Below the pieces are notes generated by a model. That model was given only the letters and a program-made list of their open reading frames with translations, was not told where the DNA came from and ran no database searches. From Monomorium pharaonis (taxonomy: Eukaryota > Arthropoda > Insecta > Hymenoptera > Formicidae): DNA of 64,000 nucleotides. The DNA lies in the NCBI RefSeq assembly GCF_013373865.1, contig NC_050475.1, positions 3,363,001 through 3,427,000 of the forward strand. Direction: 5' to 3'. Positions 31,401 through 47,500 of the stretch are shown here, in pieces. A program made the position numbers and the translations under genes. Every line of letters starts with the position of its first letter. The first letter of the stretch is position 1.

Positions 31401-34400
31401 GCTACGAGTTCCGTAATAAACCCTCTCACTCGCACAGTAGAAAATATATTTCCCTGAATACATCCGTTATATTACATTACGCAGATATATCCCGAACGTA
31501 TACCTTTACAGAGTGCATATAATTTCACGTTTAACTTAATCATATACAATTTGCGAATTTTTAAAAATCGCAGAAAACTCAGAGACTAGCGGGAAACATT
31601 TTAAAATCTTGGCGAAGGAAAAATTACCTAAATTTCAAAGCTGCATATGTTCGGCTTTGTGACAATTTGATAGCCAGATGTATGGCCGTTTATGTCAATT
31701 TTTGATGTCTTCACTTTGCTCGCATACGACTATACGGACGCAGAGAAAGCGTAACAATTCGTGCTCGAGAAATTCGTTTCGTCAATTGACTCGAACAGCT
31801 TCCGAGAGCATTACTCGCTCGAATAGATACGAAGGTAGTGCCGCCCGCCAATCGGCTGTAAGAAATAACGGTGCGACGCATAACGAGATGCAGAATGCGA
31901 AGGAAAGTGTTGGCGCGCGTTCTAGGCGACCAGATGAGATCGTAAAGCCCCGAACTTTACGAGCCCGACCTTAAAGCGCGATCGAGTAATTATGGTCTCC
32001 ATACGGGGAGGGGATCGCAGTTATTTTCCGGAAGCGCGCCGTGGCTTCAGCGTCCCGTTCTCATTTTTCTAACCTCCCCCTTCCCACCATCACCGTGGTG
32101 CCCATCTTTCCCGTGCAAATTAAATTCGATTATTATTCGGCTCCTGCGCGAGGATTCTCATATATCATCCCCGCGCGCGAAAAATGGCTTCAACCGCTTT
32201 CCGCGGGATAAGCGAAGACAGATAACCGCGCGGGAAATTCCTTATTCGTGAAGTTATTTAACGATGAGATTGGCTTCCGCTTTTAAAGGATTATAAAGAA
32301 CGGATATGGGCGCGAATTGGACACATTCGATTAATCTTATGGTAGAATTCACAGTGTTATAAAGAGGTAAGTGGAATTAATTTTTGTTCTCTATGGTTGT
32401 GGCTTGATTCTTTTTTTCTTGGAGAAAAAGAGATAATAGCATTTATAATAATCCTGCAATTAACGTCAGGCTTAATTTTATATTATTATAATATTGGTTG
32501 ATCCTTATATCATTATGAGTAAATTGGGATAATTAGTGACAGTGTTTCAAATATTAGAAATCTCATCTTAATTGATTACTTTAATTAGAAGCTTCAAATT
32601 TTACCTTTAATAAAGTGTTATAATAATAAGTAGACTTTTTCAAATGTTAAATAAAATTAAATACAACTGTGTATAAATATGATTATATATATTCAAAAAA
32701 GCATTGAATATTCAGTATTGTGGGCACTGTCAGTAATTAAGCCATTTACTCCGTAACATTTTTGTTTCAAAATTTGCTTTTCGAAGTAATTAATGTGTTC
32801 CTGATATATTTACTGTGCGTTATTTTTGAAAGGAACGATGCAGAATAATAATAATCGCGTAAGGAAATATGGTAATAATCTTCGTCTTTTTCCTTTAAGC
32901 AGAATCATCAAGCGTATCTTCGTTCGAATTTTGAACACAGATGCTTGACGCGATCGGTGCATTTAAGCGGGCCGGTATCACGATTCAGAAATCATGCCAC
33001 GCTTAAATTGGATTCTGTTCCCGCAGGAACAGCCGAGGTTCGCGGTCGGCGAACGGAAGTCTCTCCCAGCACTACCTCCGCCTTGCATCTACCGGCTGGA
33101 ATTTCCAATTTAGCTGTTCGGGATAAGGAGGCAACCATATTTAGAGCGGATCTGGCATTAAATCGGGAACCCGGGGAGCGCCTCGTGCCCTGTTTCTAGA
33201 CGCAACGTGGCGGAATCGATTTCCGGTTTGGGAAAGATTACGGAGATTTATTGTCGGATAGCCTGTTTACCTGTTCGCATTTACGTGAAGGGAAAATCGG
33301 CGTTTGATTATTCAAATAACCTAATATCTTTGAGCTCGAATTTCTTCGAAGATATCAGACGTAAATCGTTCACTAAACTCGATGTTACAACGCACAGAGT
33401 TCAAACCCGTGGCGTGTTAATCGACATTCCGTATTTTCGTAAAAATTCTGTTACGGTCGATTTATAACAGGGAGGATTTTCTCCATTCGGTAATTTTTAT
33501 CGCGGGATGGATTTAACTTCGCGCGATGACGAATGTATCGCGACAGCTCGCGGAAACATATCTAACGGAGTCACGTTGGAAAAGTCGTGAGAACCCTTTC
33601 TGCCCTTCCATCAAAACTTCACGCTTTACGACTGCGAAACGAGTTTTTCCCGGAAGTGCAGATATTGCGGGCGTTCTTTATATGAGGCACAATCGCCGCA
33701 GACAATAGCGAAGTCCCGGTTCTTCGTTCGTCGCCGAAGTACGTTTCTTCTTCTTCTTCTTCTTCTTTCTTCGATTTTCCTCTTTCTTCTTTTGCTCGAC
33801 TGCGTTTCGCTCTGATTCCGGTTTATGAGACTCAACGGAGGAGGAGGTAAACGCCGTATTTAAGTGATCGATATATCCTCGTGGTAACACGGATGCAAAT
33901 CAATCGGGATAGTTTCCTTAAAGTTTCTTCGTCGAGAGGCACGTTTCAAGTTTCCGAGTATGCAGATAAATCTGTTGTAAAAGCGTAAATATGGCTACAG
34001 TTTCAAAATATTTTGATGCACACGTCGTAAAATATTATCACGCGGTTTATAAATGTTCCCCCGCGCAATTGATGTTACCGATGACTATCCGCCATGACGC
34101 AGACGGAAATTCAACGTGAAGGATGACAAAGAATCTCCGGCGCAAAATAAAATGGTCACATTTTCGTTTCGTAGTTTAGCGATTCATCCGAGATTAATCG
34201 TCCGGAATGCGTTCACACTCGGTGGAGCCGACTCGCGTTCGCTCTTAATCTGAAGTGCTCGTCGGCATGACGTCTGCGGTAATTTCTTCTTTGTGAAGAG
34301 GCGAAAAATCGCGACAACTGACGCGCCAACGACGTCGCCGGACGTTAATAACGCGCGAGCGGGTGAACCGTAAACCAACGAAATCGTTATATGCTCTCGG

Positions 34401-37400
34401 TTTACGAGAATTTGTTGCCGGCTTTAAAATCCTGGTTCGGTTTAGCGGCGGCGGCGGACCGCCGTAGTTTGGACCGGGTCCAGGACGACTGGCGGAGGCT
34501 GCCTTTTTCTTTCCGCTCCATAAAGTGAATGTCGCGCCTTCCCGCCTTTGTCGGCCCGTGTCCTCGCGCCGCGAAACCGCTAGATCTTTCACCGTTACTG
34601 TTCCGTGATTTCCCGCCTTTCCCCGAAATCGTTCTCTTCCGTCCGCACGAGTGCCTCGGTGAAAAACAACGCGAAAAATTCACCGCACATTCAGCACGAA
34701 GCTTTAATAAATCCCAGTTAATAAACGTCCAAATAACACTCCTGAACGCAGTACATCGAGTTGAAAGTTTTAAAACGGTAGAGCAAATTTTTCTTAGTTT
34801 CTCAAGCAATAATGAGATTACGAGGCAATAAAGCCTCTTCTCTTAGCTTTTCGAGAATTGGATTTTATTTGATTGCGTGACTATTGTGTAATCCGAACCA
34901 TTCAATTTCTTTCTTTCAAACTAATTGACGCAATGTTCTACGATTTCGACGTGGAATTTCTCGATATTCCACGTAAAACCTAGATTTTAGAAGTGAATTG
35001 TGAGCTTAATGAAACCGTATAATAAACACGGGATCCTTTGACGATAAAAAGAAGGAAAAAGCGGAAACACTACGCCGTGACTTATGGTTACATAGCGCAG
35101 GTACACAGTCAGTTTTTCATCATTGTGCTCTTTAATCCTGTCCCTTTGGCCTGGTTAGTTCGGAAAAGCGAAGCCGAGAACATATCGTGCCGTGGTGCCA
35201 CGTAAAAATGGCGAGGTGGAGAAACCGGCTCGTTAGTTAAATGTCGCCGGTACGAAGCCGGCAAATGCCGCCATTAATATTGAAACGAGGTCCCTTTGAA
35301 AAGGGCTGTGCGCACGCTAGTCGCTCGGGGCATTTTCAAAAGAGTGTGAATGCATACACTCTTCTAAAATTGACGCACCGAAATGTCGACGACCGGCCGA
35401 CCAGTATATTAGGTATTCGAAAATAATCGCGATAGAAAAGCGCTATAGAAAAGTGCGGTTTTATACCGGCATCTTCTTTCGAGCTGAATTCATAAAAAGT
35501 TTGACATTCGTATGTTATAATACACAAGTTATTTTTGTAAGTCAATTATAATTTATATTTAGAAATTATTAATTAGCATGAAAAATGGTTTATTTTTAAA
35601 TTAAATATTGTATTTAGAGACGACTTTCATAATCATCAGGATTATGCTTTTGTGAGAACACTAAAACGGCATTGTATTATTAAGCATTGATTTGTTCTAC
35701 TTGTCGAATATTCACACTAAAATCTGATTACTCAATTTCACGATTTAATCGTTGAAATTATTGGTTCTCTGAGAGCAGATCGTCGTATCAAAGATAAACA
35801 TTAACTCGACTTATCAATCTTTGAGAAGTTTGGGGATTAGTTTCATATTTGCTCAATCTGCGGGCGATAGTTTGGCTTTAAGCAGAAATGTCGCGCTCGG
35901 AGTATCATGTGTTCCGAACGATATACGGGATCGTCTTTAAAGTGTTTTTCAGAGTGTGATCAAAATAATATAATTCAGTATATTCTGTTTATGGAATATT
36001 CTAGAAAAATGTAGTTTGTGGTTTTCAGATAATTCGAAGTGTATTTTTATGTTTAAATAAATAAAATTATTAAATTCTAGACTATAATTATGAATTATTT
36101 TGTTACTCATTGATTCGAGTGATTCTCTGGACCTGACGCTATTTTTTAATTTATTATAACTATAGCAAAAGTTATTAATTAATTAATTAATTTTTGTAAA
36201 TACCTAGGTAAAAATTCGTTGCACGTTGTAATTTAAATATATTATAATGGAATAAGATTTATATTATGTTGTCACTGCGATCTTAGAGAACAATTATTTT
36301 TACGTTACGCTACCTACATCAATTCGCTTAAATATCCGCATGGTGCAGTGGAGCTTGTCTGTTTCATTTCTACGATAACCTAGATTCGAAAACAAAAAGC
36401 TTCTGTTTGTCTGCACAGTATCACGACGCACGGCGTCGGATCTCCATCATCCGATGAATTTCAGGCGCTCGACAACGCAATGAGAAATACACGAGAAAAT
36501 CGCTTCCGTAAACTGTATGCAATAAAATAAATATTTTAAATTTTATCAATTTATAATACTATTACTGTTATTGTAAATTATGAACGTGTATATGCCTTCT
36601 CAAAGCTACGATAACGAATTACTAGTGTGTAAAAAAAATAAGAAATAATTTATCGTGTAACAGAATAACATGTTAATAATTAAAATAGCAAATTATTGCT
36701 TTGTATTTATATTTGTGATATTTTTAATAACATTGCTTTCTAAAGTATAAATGTAAGCAATTAATTATATCATGTATAATATATTGCGCTAGATTATAAA
36801 TTTGTAATTTAACTAAAAGAGACCATCTCTTTGCAAAGTATTATATTATATTAAAATATGGACATTGAAATTTCATATTGAACACGATTCCTGATGCTGT
36901 TAATGATATATATTCGCTTATTCAATTTTATTCACTTCATTCATTAATAAATTATCAGCAAATAATAAATAAATAAATAAATATTTGTGCAGCGAATATT
37001 TCTCATGCAGCGGAAATTATACTGGAAAATAGAGAAAGAACAAAGAGAGATAGCATTTTCATTATAATTGGTAAACATGCAGCATTGGTAAAACATATAA
37101 CTCGCAAAGAATCTTACATTATGATATTAATTAATTATCTTGTACGGTCACTGATTATCATGGATGTTACAGGGGAACAATATTGTGCATAGTTAAAAAT
37201 ATAAATATAAAAACTCCATTCTATATTTCATAGTTAAAATTTCGTGATATGTTATTGTATACTAATAGACATTGCTAATTATGTAAATAATTTAATTAAC
37301 GCTTTTCGGATAAAATTATAGAGGTTTTCCATTATTCTGTAATTCCCAGGCGTAATTCTTATTCAAACTGCAAAATTGCGACTAAAATCATCTGTTATAT

Positions 37401-40400
37401 AATCGATTTGCCGATTAGCCGCAAATGTGGCTAAAGAAAATTGAATAAAAATAACCGGTATTTTACATATTCTTATAACGATATTTCAAAAAGATTTGCG
37501 ACAATTTAACTAGATAAAGTTTCTATAAATGCAAAGAGATTTCTTTCTTTTGTACAGAGAACTTTAATTCTTTTAAGTGGAAAAGTAAGTTAAAGTTCAA
37601 ATTAATTAAGTGAGCACTGAGGCGGATTATTAGCAGCAGATTGGCAAAGGGTGTCGTCAGCGTAAATGGGAATGTACCCATTGCCGGAACGAGAAGCCGG
37701 ATGAGCGAGAAAAATCACTAACGACAACTTCATTCGGCTAAAAATGCTACTTAAACGCGATGCAATTTTTAGACTTGACGTAGAATAAAAATTTTACTTT
37801 AATTTTGTTCATTCATTGTTCAATTTTAGGTTCTTTAAAATACTAATAATATAAAATTCATATCTTTAACTTACAAAATTATCAAATTAAAGTAATAAGC
37901 AAATTATGCCAGAAATATGTATAGAATATACATAACGTACTAAGCTAATAATAAGTAAGTTACATTTAAATCAGCGAAATCAAAACTTGACGCAAGATAT
38001 GTTCAAATAAAAAAAAATGGTAAAAAAAATTATTTTTCGCGTATATATAAATATCGCAAAAACAATATTTTATAATTCATTGTTACTTTATTTTTAGGCG
38101 AAACAAATAAATCGTGTGAAATATTTTGTTTCGCTAAGAGTCAGAAAATTACAGTCATTAATCGCGGATGCTAATTGATTATACTGGTTGATAGTCGAGT
38201 TAATCGTAGGAAACAATCACTTGGTTTTTCCTCGTGCTAGATCGCGTTTTGATGCGTAATACCACGATAGTGTACGTAGTACCAGTAGAGCGGCACGCGC
38301 CAATGCTTGCCATTTCAACGCGCGAATAACAATACAGTGCATGATAGCCTTGTGTACGAAGCTGCATGCTATCAAAACAACATCAAGGCTAACCGACATA
38401 CACAGTTTTGTTACAATTCAAGGTTTGAAAAATTATTTTCATGTAGATGTATGTCGAATATTTCATTTCTTGTATTTTTAGTCAATTTTGGTAAAAAAAA
38501 AACTATTATTATTAAAACTATTATTAAAAAAACTATTATTGTATTTTTAGTCAATTTTGTAAAAAAAAAAAAACTATTATTATATATTTTACAGTTTGTG
38601 GACGTATTGATGTCTATAGTATGGATTTGAAAAAATATTTTAAAATAAACAAATTGTTAATTGACGAAAGTATTTTGTATTTTATTATACGTATGAAAAA
38701 ATAAAATGTATATAATCTAAAAATGAATATTAATTGTTACATAAGAATTACTTTCGTCTTTTAGTAAAATATATTCAAATCGATATCAATATTAATTTTA
38801 ATAGACATCAATCACATATTTATATTAAATTTGAAAACACAGCAGAAGAAAATAATCTAAAATAAGCATTTATTTTATTAAGCTAATATAAAATAAAAAA
38901 AACAATATTATTTTTTGTTTAAAATTCATACAAAAACGTTTTGATTAATAATAGTATCTTATAATTCTTTAAAAAATTAAATCTTTTAAAATTTTATTTT
39001 TGAATTTTAAGTTAGGTTTCTTTGTAAACAATTGCTCTTTTCTTAAGTTATTGTCGGAAAAATGTAATCTTTTATCAAGAATCAATTATTAAGTAAAAAT
39101 ATTTTCTAAAGGACATTATAAATGAGAAATTGGTTAACAAGAAACAAACGATCTATTTTATATAAATTTTTTCTACAAAAAATAGAAAGAAGTATGTAAA
39201 TATAAATCCCCAAAATTGTTTTACTATCAATTATTATAGATTTATAAATGTACTTAGATACAACATTGATCACACAATGCAACAAAATATATATATATAT
39301 ATATATATAAGTAAAATTTATAAAATTATAAATCCAACCACAATTATCCTGTTTTTAATACCAATTTTATATATCTCGGGTTATATTTTTGTCATATATA
39401 TATATAATTAAATTTCTCCTCTAATTTTAATTCGGATCTCTAAATTAAAAAATAATTAACTTTATTATAAGAAGTATCCTAGAAGTAGACATCATATTTA
39501 ACATTTCGCGTGAGAGAGGAGAAATATTACGGAGAGCAGCTGCAAACAATGCTTTTACAGTTGTTACGAGAATAAACGTTTCGAGAACGAACACGAACGA
39601 GCGCGATTCCAACCCTCGTCGTCATCATTTTTTCATCTCTCGCTAGTGAACACAAGTGTCATCGTACAGCCTCTTTACGATCCTCCACGGGATTATATTA
39701 ATTGCTACGGAATTCTTGCTGTCGTAAACACAAGCTGATAAATTGTCGCTGAAGCGTTAATCGATAAAGTTGATAGCGCGCTAACACGACAAGAAAATGC
39801 GATAATGTGAGCGAAATGGAACAACGCAGGAAACGTTTCCTACGATTGTACGGAAATTATTGGAAATTGTTTCTGTATCGCATCTAGTTTGTCGCGATCA
39901 GAAACGCATTTTTCTTTCCTCGGTTGCGCGAACGTAATTTTCTGCTGTGAGACTCTTCGCTTTTATATTACGTTGGAAAATTTACCTTATCGAGACGAGT
40001 ATCATAGCGAATATCAGGTACTTTCCGAGCAGCGGCACAACCAGCGATGTCGGCGGGATGATCTCGACGACCAGCAGAAAGAACACGTGAAGACTGATGA
40101 GAATCGAGATGGAGAGCGTTACCTGAAATTGCGAGACATTTGTTAGGAAAGTTTCATTATAAAAGGTATAAAGTTAGTTTTATTTAAAAAATTAGTTTTA
40201 TTTAAAATAGGTAATCGTTTGTTATAGTAAAAGAAAAAAGTTATAAAATATCTTCTTGTAAAATAAAATGTTCAGTCATTTGTATCTTCTGCTGAGCCTC
40301 CTTTGTGCGATTATTGTTTAGAATTTTTATATAAATTTGTCTAATTTGTTGTAAATGAAATAAATAAATTTTCACGCAACATGTAACGTTATTTTTCTAT

Positions 40401-43400
40401 CTGATAAATCATCAATACTACATTAAGAAATGAATTATTCTTCGAAATGTTTTATCAAATATTAAAACACAGAGATATATCAAGAAAGAACTCATTTTGC
40501 TAGTCCTGTCATGTTACTTTACGACAAAAAAAATATATATAGAGATCAAGGAACAAGGTAGTCTAAAGACACATGTTGCCTTTCCTTAAAAATATGTCCC
40601 TTGACAGGCGACAAATTCAAACCTATTCGAAGGGGCCAGGTAAAGGGCCGCGGATAGTTCGAGCGGAAAATTCGTATTTATGATCCGCGTAAAGAATGTA
40701 CGAAGCAAGAGCCAGAAGGATAAACGGGTCGGCCCCGTGAGGTGAAAGTTGCTCGCTGACAGAATTTATATGTGTCCGTGATCCATTCGTTTTAATAAAA
40801 CTTGTAAACGAAGAGCATCAGGCACGTACAGTCACGTATAGCCACGTCTAGTAGTTCTACTGTAACGCCAAGTATGAGGAAAATAAAAATAAAGAAGTAC
40901 AACGGGATAACAAGGGACAAAATAAAGCGAAATGTTTTTATCTACCACTGCAAGACTTAATAATTAATTATCTAATGACAATGAAATCGTAACATATTCA
41001 GTTTGTGTACTAAATAAAACCAATTACATTTTACAAGTTAACCAATAGGTTCAATGTTTAAACATGATAACACATATTTATTCGATACACAAAGACCAAA
41101 TGCATATTTAAAAAAGAATATATATAACATATAAACATGTACATATGTATAATATCATGAACTGTAAAGCTGCACTATTAGATAGTAAGATACAGTGTAA
41201 CTAAATAAAAAACATAAAAAATTTTTCGTGAAGGATTTATCAGACACGTTGCGGGAGCGAGAGTTAAATAGGTTAACGATTACTTAAAAAAAAAGAAGGA
41301 AAAGGTCTTCTTGCATGGAACCATTTTCCCGTCCGGGTTTTATTATACTCTTTTATGTTGGACATTATATAGGTTGAAGTGCAACTTGTATAAAGTTGTA
41401 AAGTCAGACATGTACTTTCCAAACTATAATAATTTTTCTGATATTAAACAAATTTTTAAAGAAAGTGTAGCAATAAAAGAGAAATAAAAAATTCTCTATT
41501 TAGATAATAAATTGTACGTCACATAAATATTTAGATTTTAATATAAAAAGTAACACACGAAAATTTTAGTTAAGTATATTTACATTTTTGAATGTTTTAA
41601 AGTTAATATTAAATATTATTATTAATAGTATACTTTATAAAATATTTTACTTTGTCAGATACATATAGAAATATCCCTGATCTATCAGTTTGCTAACTTT
41701 GGTAATATAAACATGGAATTTAAAAGAAATTCAAAAAAAGCTTCAAAGGATTTAAATTCAACTGCGTTTGCTGCAAATCCGAGGATCGACCGTGTTATAT
41801 TTTTCTCTCTCTCTCCCTCTAAAAAAAATAAAAAGTGAGATTTTTTTACGCGAATTTGCTAAAACTGTGATAACGTAACCTTTTTTAGAAATAAAATTTG
41901 ATCGAATAAAATCCATATGAGGTTTCAGATAATGAAAAGTGACATACATGTAAAAATGTGCTGACATTTATGTGATCGATCCTGTGATTCCATCTAATAT
42001 CTGGAAATTCGCATACGTATCACACGTAAAAAATAAAAGTATGTTTTAACAATTTAAATGAAAATGTAAAAGTTATAATTTTGCGCGCGTACTTAGCTGT
42101 AGGTTTAATTAAAGTTTTTGTCCCTGTGGTATTGACAATTACGAGAAAAAAGTTTTAGAATAAAATTAATTTTATATCATACATATGTACATACGTTTTT
42201 TGATTTTATACCGCAAATTTTCACAAAAAGTCAGAGCTCGTTTGTCTATCAATAATGTCTATTATGAGATCGTTTTGTATAAATTCCCGTGAGATAATTC
42301 CCGATATACAATTTCCGGCAAAGAGTATATGCGAGCACATAAACACATTTAGTTGTCCGCCTATATTTCTTTTTTTAATTGGATGTGACAGCCGCGTGGC
42401 TTTTCAATAGTATTTTGCGGCATTTCACGACGATTAATTTACCGTACGGTTCGTCGTTACGTAGAACTGTCCATCAAGGGTCAGTGCGCCAATGGTCAGT
42501 GTTTATATATCTCTTTCAAAAAAAAAAAAAAAAAATTTAAAAGCTGATATGGTTTCTTTAGCTTTCGCAATTTTCAATTCGTTATCGTTACTTTCAGCAA
42601 TATAAATTGACATTTATATAATTTTTATGGCGTATCAAAATTTAAAATAAATATATAACATCTATTTTATCATCTGTATTATGAATTATGAATACTATAT
42701 ACTATATACGAGTATTATAATTTATTCAATTATTATTATTTCTAATATTTGCCAATTTTTATGTAAGAATTAAATAAAGAAATCTGGTTATTTATTTTTT
42801 TTAAATAAGCATTTCCGTTAATTCTTGATTTATAATTACAATAATTATAATGATTATTACAATACATCACAACGTATAATTTTTAACAGTTGTATATACA
42901 GTGTAATCAACGTATATACAGCTGTTGAAAAATATTTTGTTCTAATCATTAATTATGTAAAATAATAATTGCTATGATAATTGAATGTAAAACGGGCTCT
43001 TTCTCTTCTCAATGCATTTTCGTTGGTTACATCAAAACTTTGCCCCATTGATACAGTAATAAAAACCAGTTTATATTTTCCAGCAAATGTATAATATAAT
43101 ACGCGATCATCGACAGCGGATTCTTATCGGATACTGCGAGTCGGCGGCTCTTATTGCGAATTGAACGCAATGCGAGCAAGCGACGGGAATGAAAGCGCGC
43201 GCTTCATTTTTACTGCGGTTTCATCGTTGCAATGGCATTTCATAGCGATTAATTTAAAGGATCGACCACCGAAGCGCGATAGCGTCTGTCAGCCTGCTGC
43301 CCTGTCGTTCGCCCTGGCGGCTTTCATCGATGCATTCAGATCGATAGTGCACTCGATTACTTTCCATCCGACCGCGCCTTTAATTATTGTCGCTCACTCC

Positions 43401-44540
43401 TCCCCTGGCAATCGCACGTATCTTGCTGTTGTTTCTACCAAATGTTTATACAAGCATTTCCCAATCAATTTTGCATGATCCAATAATTAATGCATATTGC
43501 GAGAATGTGAGTAATTTCAGCTCTGCCTCCTGAATTTTCTGTTTTATAAAATATCATATCCGATTTATTGATCGTGAATTTTAAAAGACTTTCTATCTAA
43601 TATTTTTATCTTTTCATCTTATTATTATTCGTGAATGAATTATCTGCCTTGGAATATTATTATTCTAAACAAATTCATATACAGCTAAAATTAGAAATTA
43701 ATTATAGAATTAGAGCGCCTAAAAGAATGTTTAATAATTCTGGCATGGTGGTCTGATGAGGATATAATTTGAATGTTCTGTGAGCTTGCTATTTTAAGCC
43801 GTGTATGATCAACAGAGAGATGTGAACTAATACTGCCTTGTAGCTCGTGTCTTGTCACAGCACGGTCTGCTCGCTACGGTATATCCGCAGTTAAGCAAGA
43901 TCCACGTATGTACGTTGACGCACGGTTAATACGATACGTCGTGTTCGATCAACTCGGTCTTGTATGATATGCGCGTGTAATGCCGGAAGTGTAAGAACCC
44001 GATATCTGCGTACTGTCGAGGATTAGGGATATACGTTTCAAAAAATAATACCATTTATTTTGATAAAATGCAATTTAAAGTAAATGTAATTATTCGGAAA
44101 TTATCCCGATTGATATATTAAGATGTTATTATTATTTATTGTCTACGAAAAAATTCATGTTTGATAATTTAAAAATAAGGTCTTTCCTGAATATTTAAGT
44201 GACTTCACTATCTAAGGTAATTCGCCGTGATGGGGATTTCCATTTCATAAGCCGATATTGGTAAAAGCAGAAGTAAAAAAGAATTTAAACATTTAGTTTA
44301 AAGAAAAAGTGCAGCTTCTCTCGCGCGATTCTAAATAGAAATTCGCCAGCTTACTTTCGGCTGATTACTTTTGGCTTACTTGTTCTCGAGCGGTTGTTTG
44401 CGTAATTAACGTAGATGGAATGTCGGCTCGTAGCGAAATTGGCTCGCCCATGAGCGCAAACCATCGAATCACGTTGAACGCATGTGAGGGCACGACGAAA
44501 TGTTATAAGGCAAATATGATTATATTGTTCGCGGGACTGC

Positions 44541-44582
<42 letters not shown>

Positions 44583-47500
44583 CCCTCTATGTCATAATAA
44601 TATCTCGCGTATCCGTCATCCATTTTCCCCATCCGCTTCGCATCAGTCAAATGATAATAACCTTCGAGCAACATCTTCATGTGGCACGTCAGGTTGCACG
44701 TATCGATCGCGTAGGGAAATCGTCCATAAATTTTTTGATAATCTATCTCCCAAAGTTACGTCGCGACATAATTGAACCTTTGTATCAAACAGCTGTGCCT
44801 TTGTATAAAACGAACGAAAATTAATAAAACGTATGGAAAGATAGTTTTTTGTGTGCAATTCAAATCTCCAATAAAAAGTACTACATGCTATATTTAAAAA
44901 ATTCAGTTCATACGGTCTGTACAATCTATTTTCGGTTAAAAAAAAATTGAAAGTATAATTATTCGATAGAATGTGCTAATTTTCTTATATATTAAAATTT
45001 TTGGAATTTTTTATAAAAACAGGTTTCCTTTATTTTAAAAGAAATGTACGGATTTCAGGCATCATGTGCATATAACTATAACTAAAATTATAACTAAAGA
45101 TACGCACACCTACATTGTTTCTTTTTTTATTAATATTCTCTTTTATAACCCAATTTATTTTGCGCAGGAACGAAGTTTCTTTTTTTTGTGGCTTTATGAG
45201 AGAAAGCTGCCTAGTATAAACCCAATTTTTAATTAAGTATTTTTATAAATACTAGGTGTTCAAACAAGTAAATCTAAAAACGGTAAAAACTACTGAAATA
45301 AAACGGTGCGAGGTACAGTCATGGGGCATGTCATAAAAGATGAAGCGGGGAATGCATGCGGTATGCAATTTCGGTAGACGCAATGTGGCTGCGGGTCAAT
45401 CACCGAACCGCGATATTGCTTATCGATTCCCTCTGCTTGATTGACATGCCTAGAAGCTGCAACAGACGCTCGTGGCTTTATTTTTTCGAAAATCTGCAGC
45501 CGAGTTCATCTTTTTCCTTTTTCCCTATCACTTTCCATCTTCCATCCTACATAAATATAAAAAAAAAAATCTTTTTGTTTTTTTTTTGCAGCGCACAGCC
45601 TGTTTCGGAGTATTTGTCGTTACTCTTTATTATTTATGGCGTTCTAACAATTCTCACAATATGAACTTCGCAAAATAATACATCGGTGTTAAAAAGACGC
45701 GCCAGTTGGGCACATCACAAATTTCACCGCAACGAGAACAAACTATTATTAAAAACAACATGTCGTTCGCAAACTCGCAAGAAAACTCCAGGTGTAAAGC
45801 CGGTTTACAACGAGTTTATGTAGGCCGCGGAACTTCTCAAGTGTACATAATCACTGTAATATAAGATTTTCGTATAATGACATCCTCCGTGATATGTTCC
45901 GTACGCATGAAAACTTTAAAAACGGTTATAATTTCAAAAACAATTTTCATAGTCGTATCATACACAGATTGGAATCAACTTACTATATTTACGATGTAAT
46001 TATCATAATTTGTTTTATTATTCCATTGCATAAGTACCTGAATTATATATTATTGAATTAAGTTCCTAAATGTTGAAAAGATTGGCTTCTAATAAACGCG
46101 CATAATATTCAAGTTATTAATACGCGCGAATTGTGCCTCATCTAATATTAAGCAAGGGAAAGAGAGATTTGTTATTTATATCCTTAAGGCTTTCTTCGGC
46201 AATTACGTGCTTCAGCTTTCAATACGATTGACAGCAGTAACATTGCCGCGATATACGAACGAGCGTTGCAGTTTTTAGGTCGGTTCTTTTAGGTGTCCAG
46301 TACATCTCGAAGACACGTGGCGCGCGACTCTCGTATAACTTTCTAGCATTTTTCCGACGGGAGATCCGTATCCCGGAAAAATGGGAATGTTGATAGCAGG
46401 TGTCGACTCTCGAAAAACGAGAGACGCTCTCGCGAAAAAGTCGTTCGCAAATTCTTCGCGCCACTCTCCCGCTGGTAGCTCGCATTCGTGTCACGTCTCG
46501 CAACCACGAAGATCCTGCGAGAAATTGTACGTCTGACAGTGTGGAAACAAGCGGTACCGCGCTGTTACAATTTGTGTTACAATTTACAGCGTGTCTCCTT
46601 AAATTATGCGAATTAAATCTCACCGCCTCAGCGCAAAAGATTTGACTAAATGATAGAAAGTCTCGCGAGTTACGTATGTAACATTACACGAACAGACGTA
46701 TCCCGTAATGTTTCGCATTACCGTGGACACAGTATGTGAAACGTGTCTCGTGCTTATACTTTTACTTGAAAATGGCGGTAGCAGATGCATAATGGATTGC
46801 CGTTTCCTTCTCGCGTTGCCTGCCTCTCGGAAGCAAAATCAATAAACGGTTAAAGATAGAATGAATGATTGACTCTGTGCTTTCTCGCGTCCCTGTCAAA
46901 TCACATCACCCGCGATATTTCAGACACAGAAGCGCCATACATCTGAACGCGGATATACGGAATATATATTTGTATAATTTTCCATTTTCCCAGCGAAACG
47001 GTTAAAACAATTTATTGGACAAGTAAAAATTAAACATAGAGAAAAGCCATGCAATTTACAACGTGACAGGTATTATAAATGTGAAAATCCTTTTGATATT
47101 TCATCGGTAATTAATTAAAATAATTATTAATAATCAAATAATTAATTGCCATTTGAAAATTAATTTGTGCGAAACAAAAGTTTGCCAGAGTATAGGAAAT
47201 TGCTTGACAAATTGATATTTTTTCTCGGTCAATGGAGACCCGACATTGAAGGGATTAATGAGAGGGAGGCAAACGTGTTGCGTCATGTAAAAAAACATTC
47301 CTATTAACCTCGCTACTTCACGGGACACAATCGACTGCCGGCAGTTTCTTCTTAATGACGGATGCTAATTGCACGGGCGATCGATAGTTCTTCAACTGTG
47401 CGCAAGTACGATTAATAGCCGTGCTTTTTCAACGTGAGGAGGAGGGGTGACGAAGGGGTGAAAGAGCAAGCAAGGAAACGACTCGAGCCGTGAGCTCGCG

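Larger units (their letters stand above)
17941..39985 (-). other. 22-kb intron of the receptor gene
   Basis: This lies between the TM2-TM3 exon and the end-of-TM3 exon. It is AT-rich with several GC-rich patches (about 20100-20640, 21120-21870, 22500-23090, 24500-24860, 29430-29870, 31680-32300, 32930-34720). Open frames of 60-135 codons in the patches overlap on both strands and show no family motif, so I treat them as chance. Small hairpins and microsatellites are listed separately. No RNA gene or transposon coding region was recognised. Confidence 0.7.

Noticed and set aside
33395..33420. A GAGTTCAAACCCG block resembling a tRNA or SINE B box.
   Set aside because: No A box lies at the right distance upstream, and no cloverleaf can be drawn.
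34245..34809. Frames of 115 and 135 codons on the - strand.
   Set aside because: They are chance openness of a GC-rich patch. Two frames overlap, and composition (Arg/Ser/Lys-rich) reflects CpG content, with no family motif.
46219..46645. A 134-codon - strand frame and an 81-codon + strand frame.
   Set aside because: Overlapping antisense frames in a GC-rich intronic patch; no recognisable protein features.
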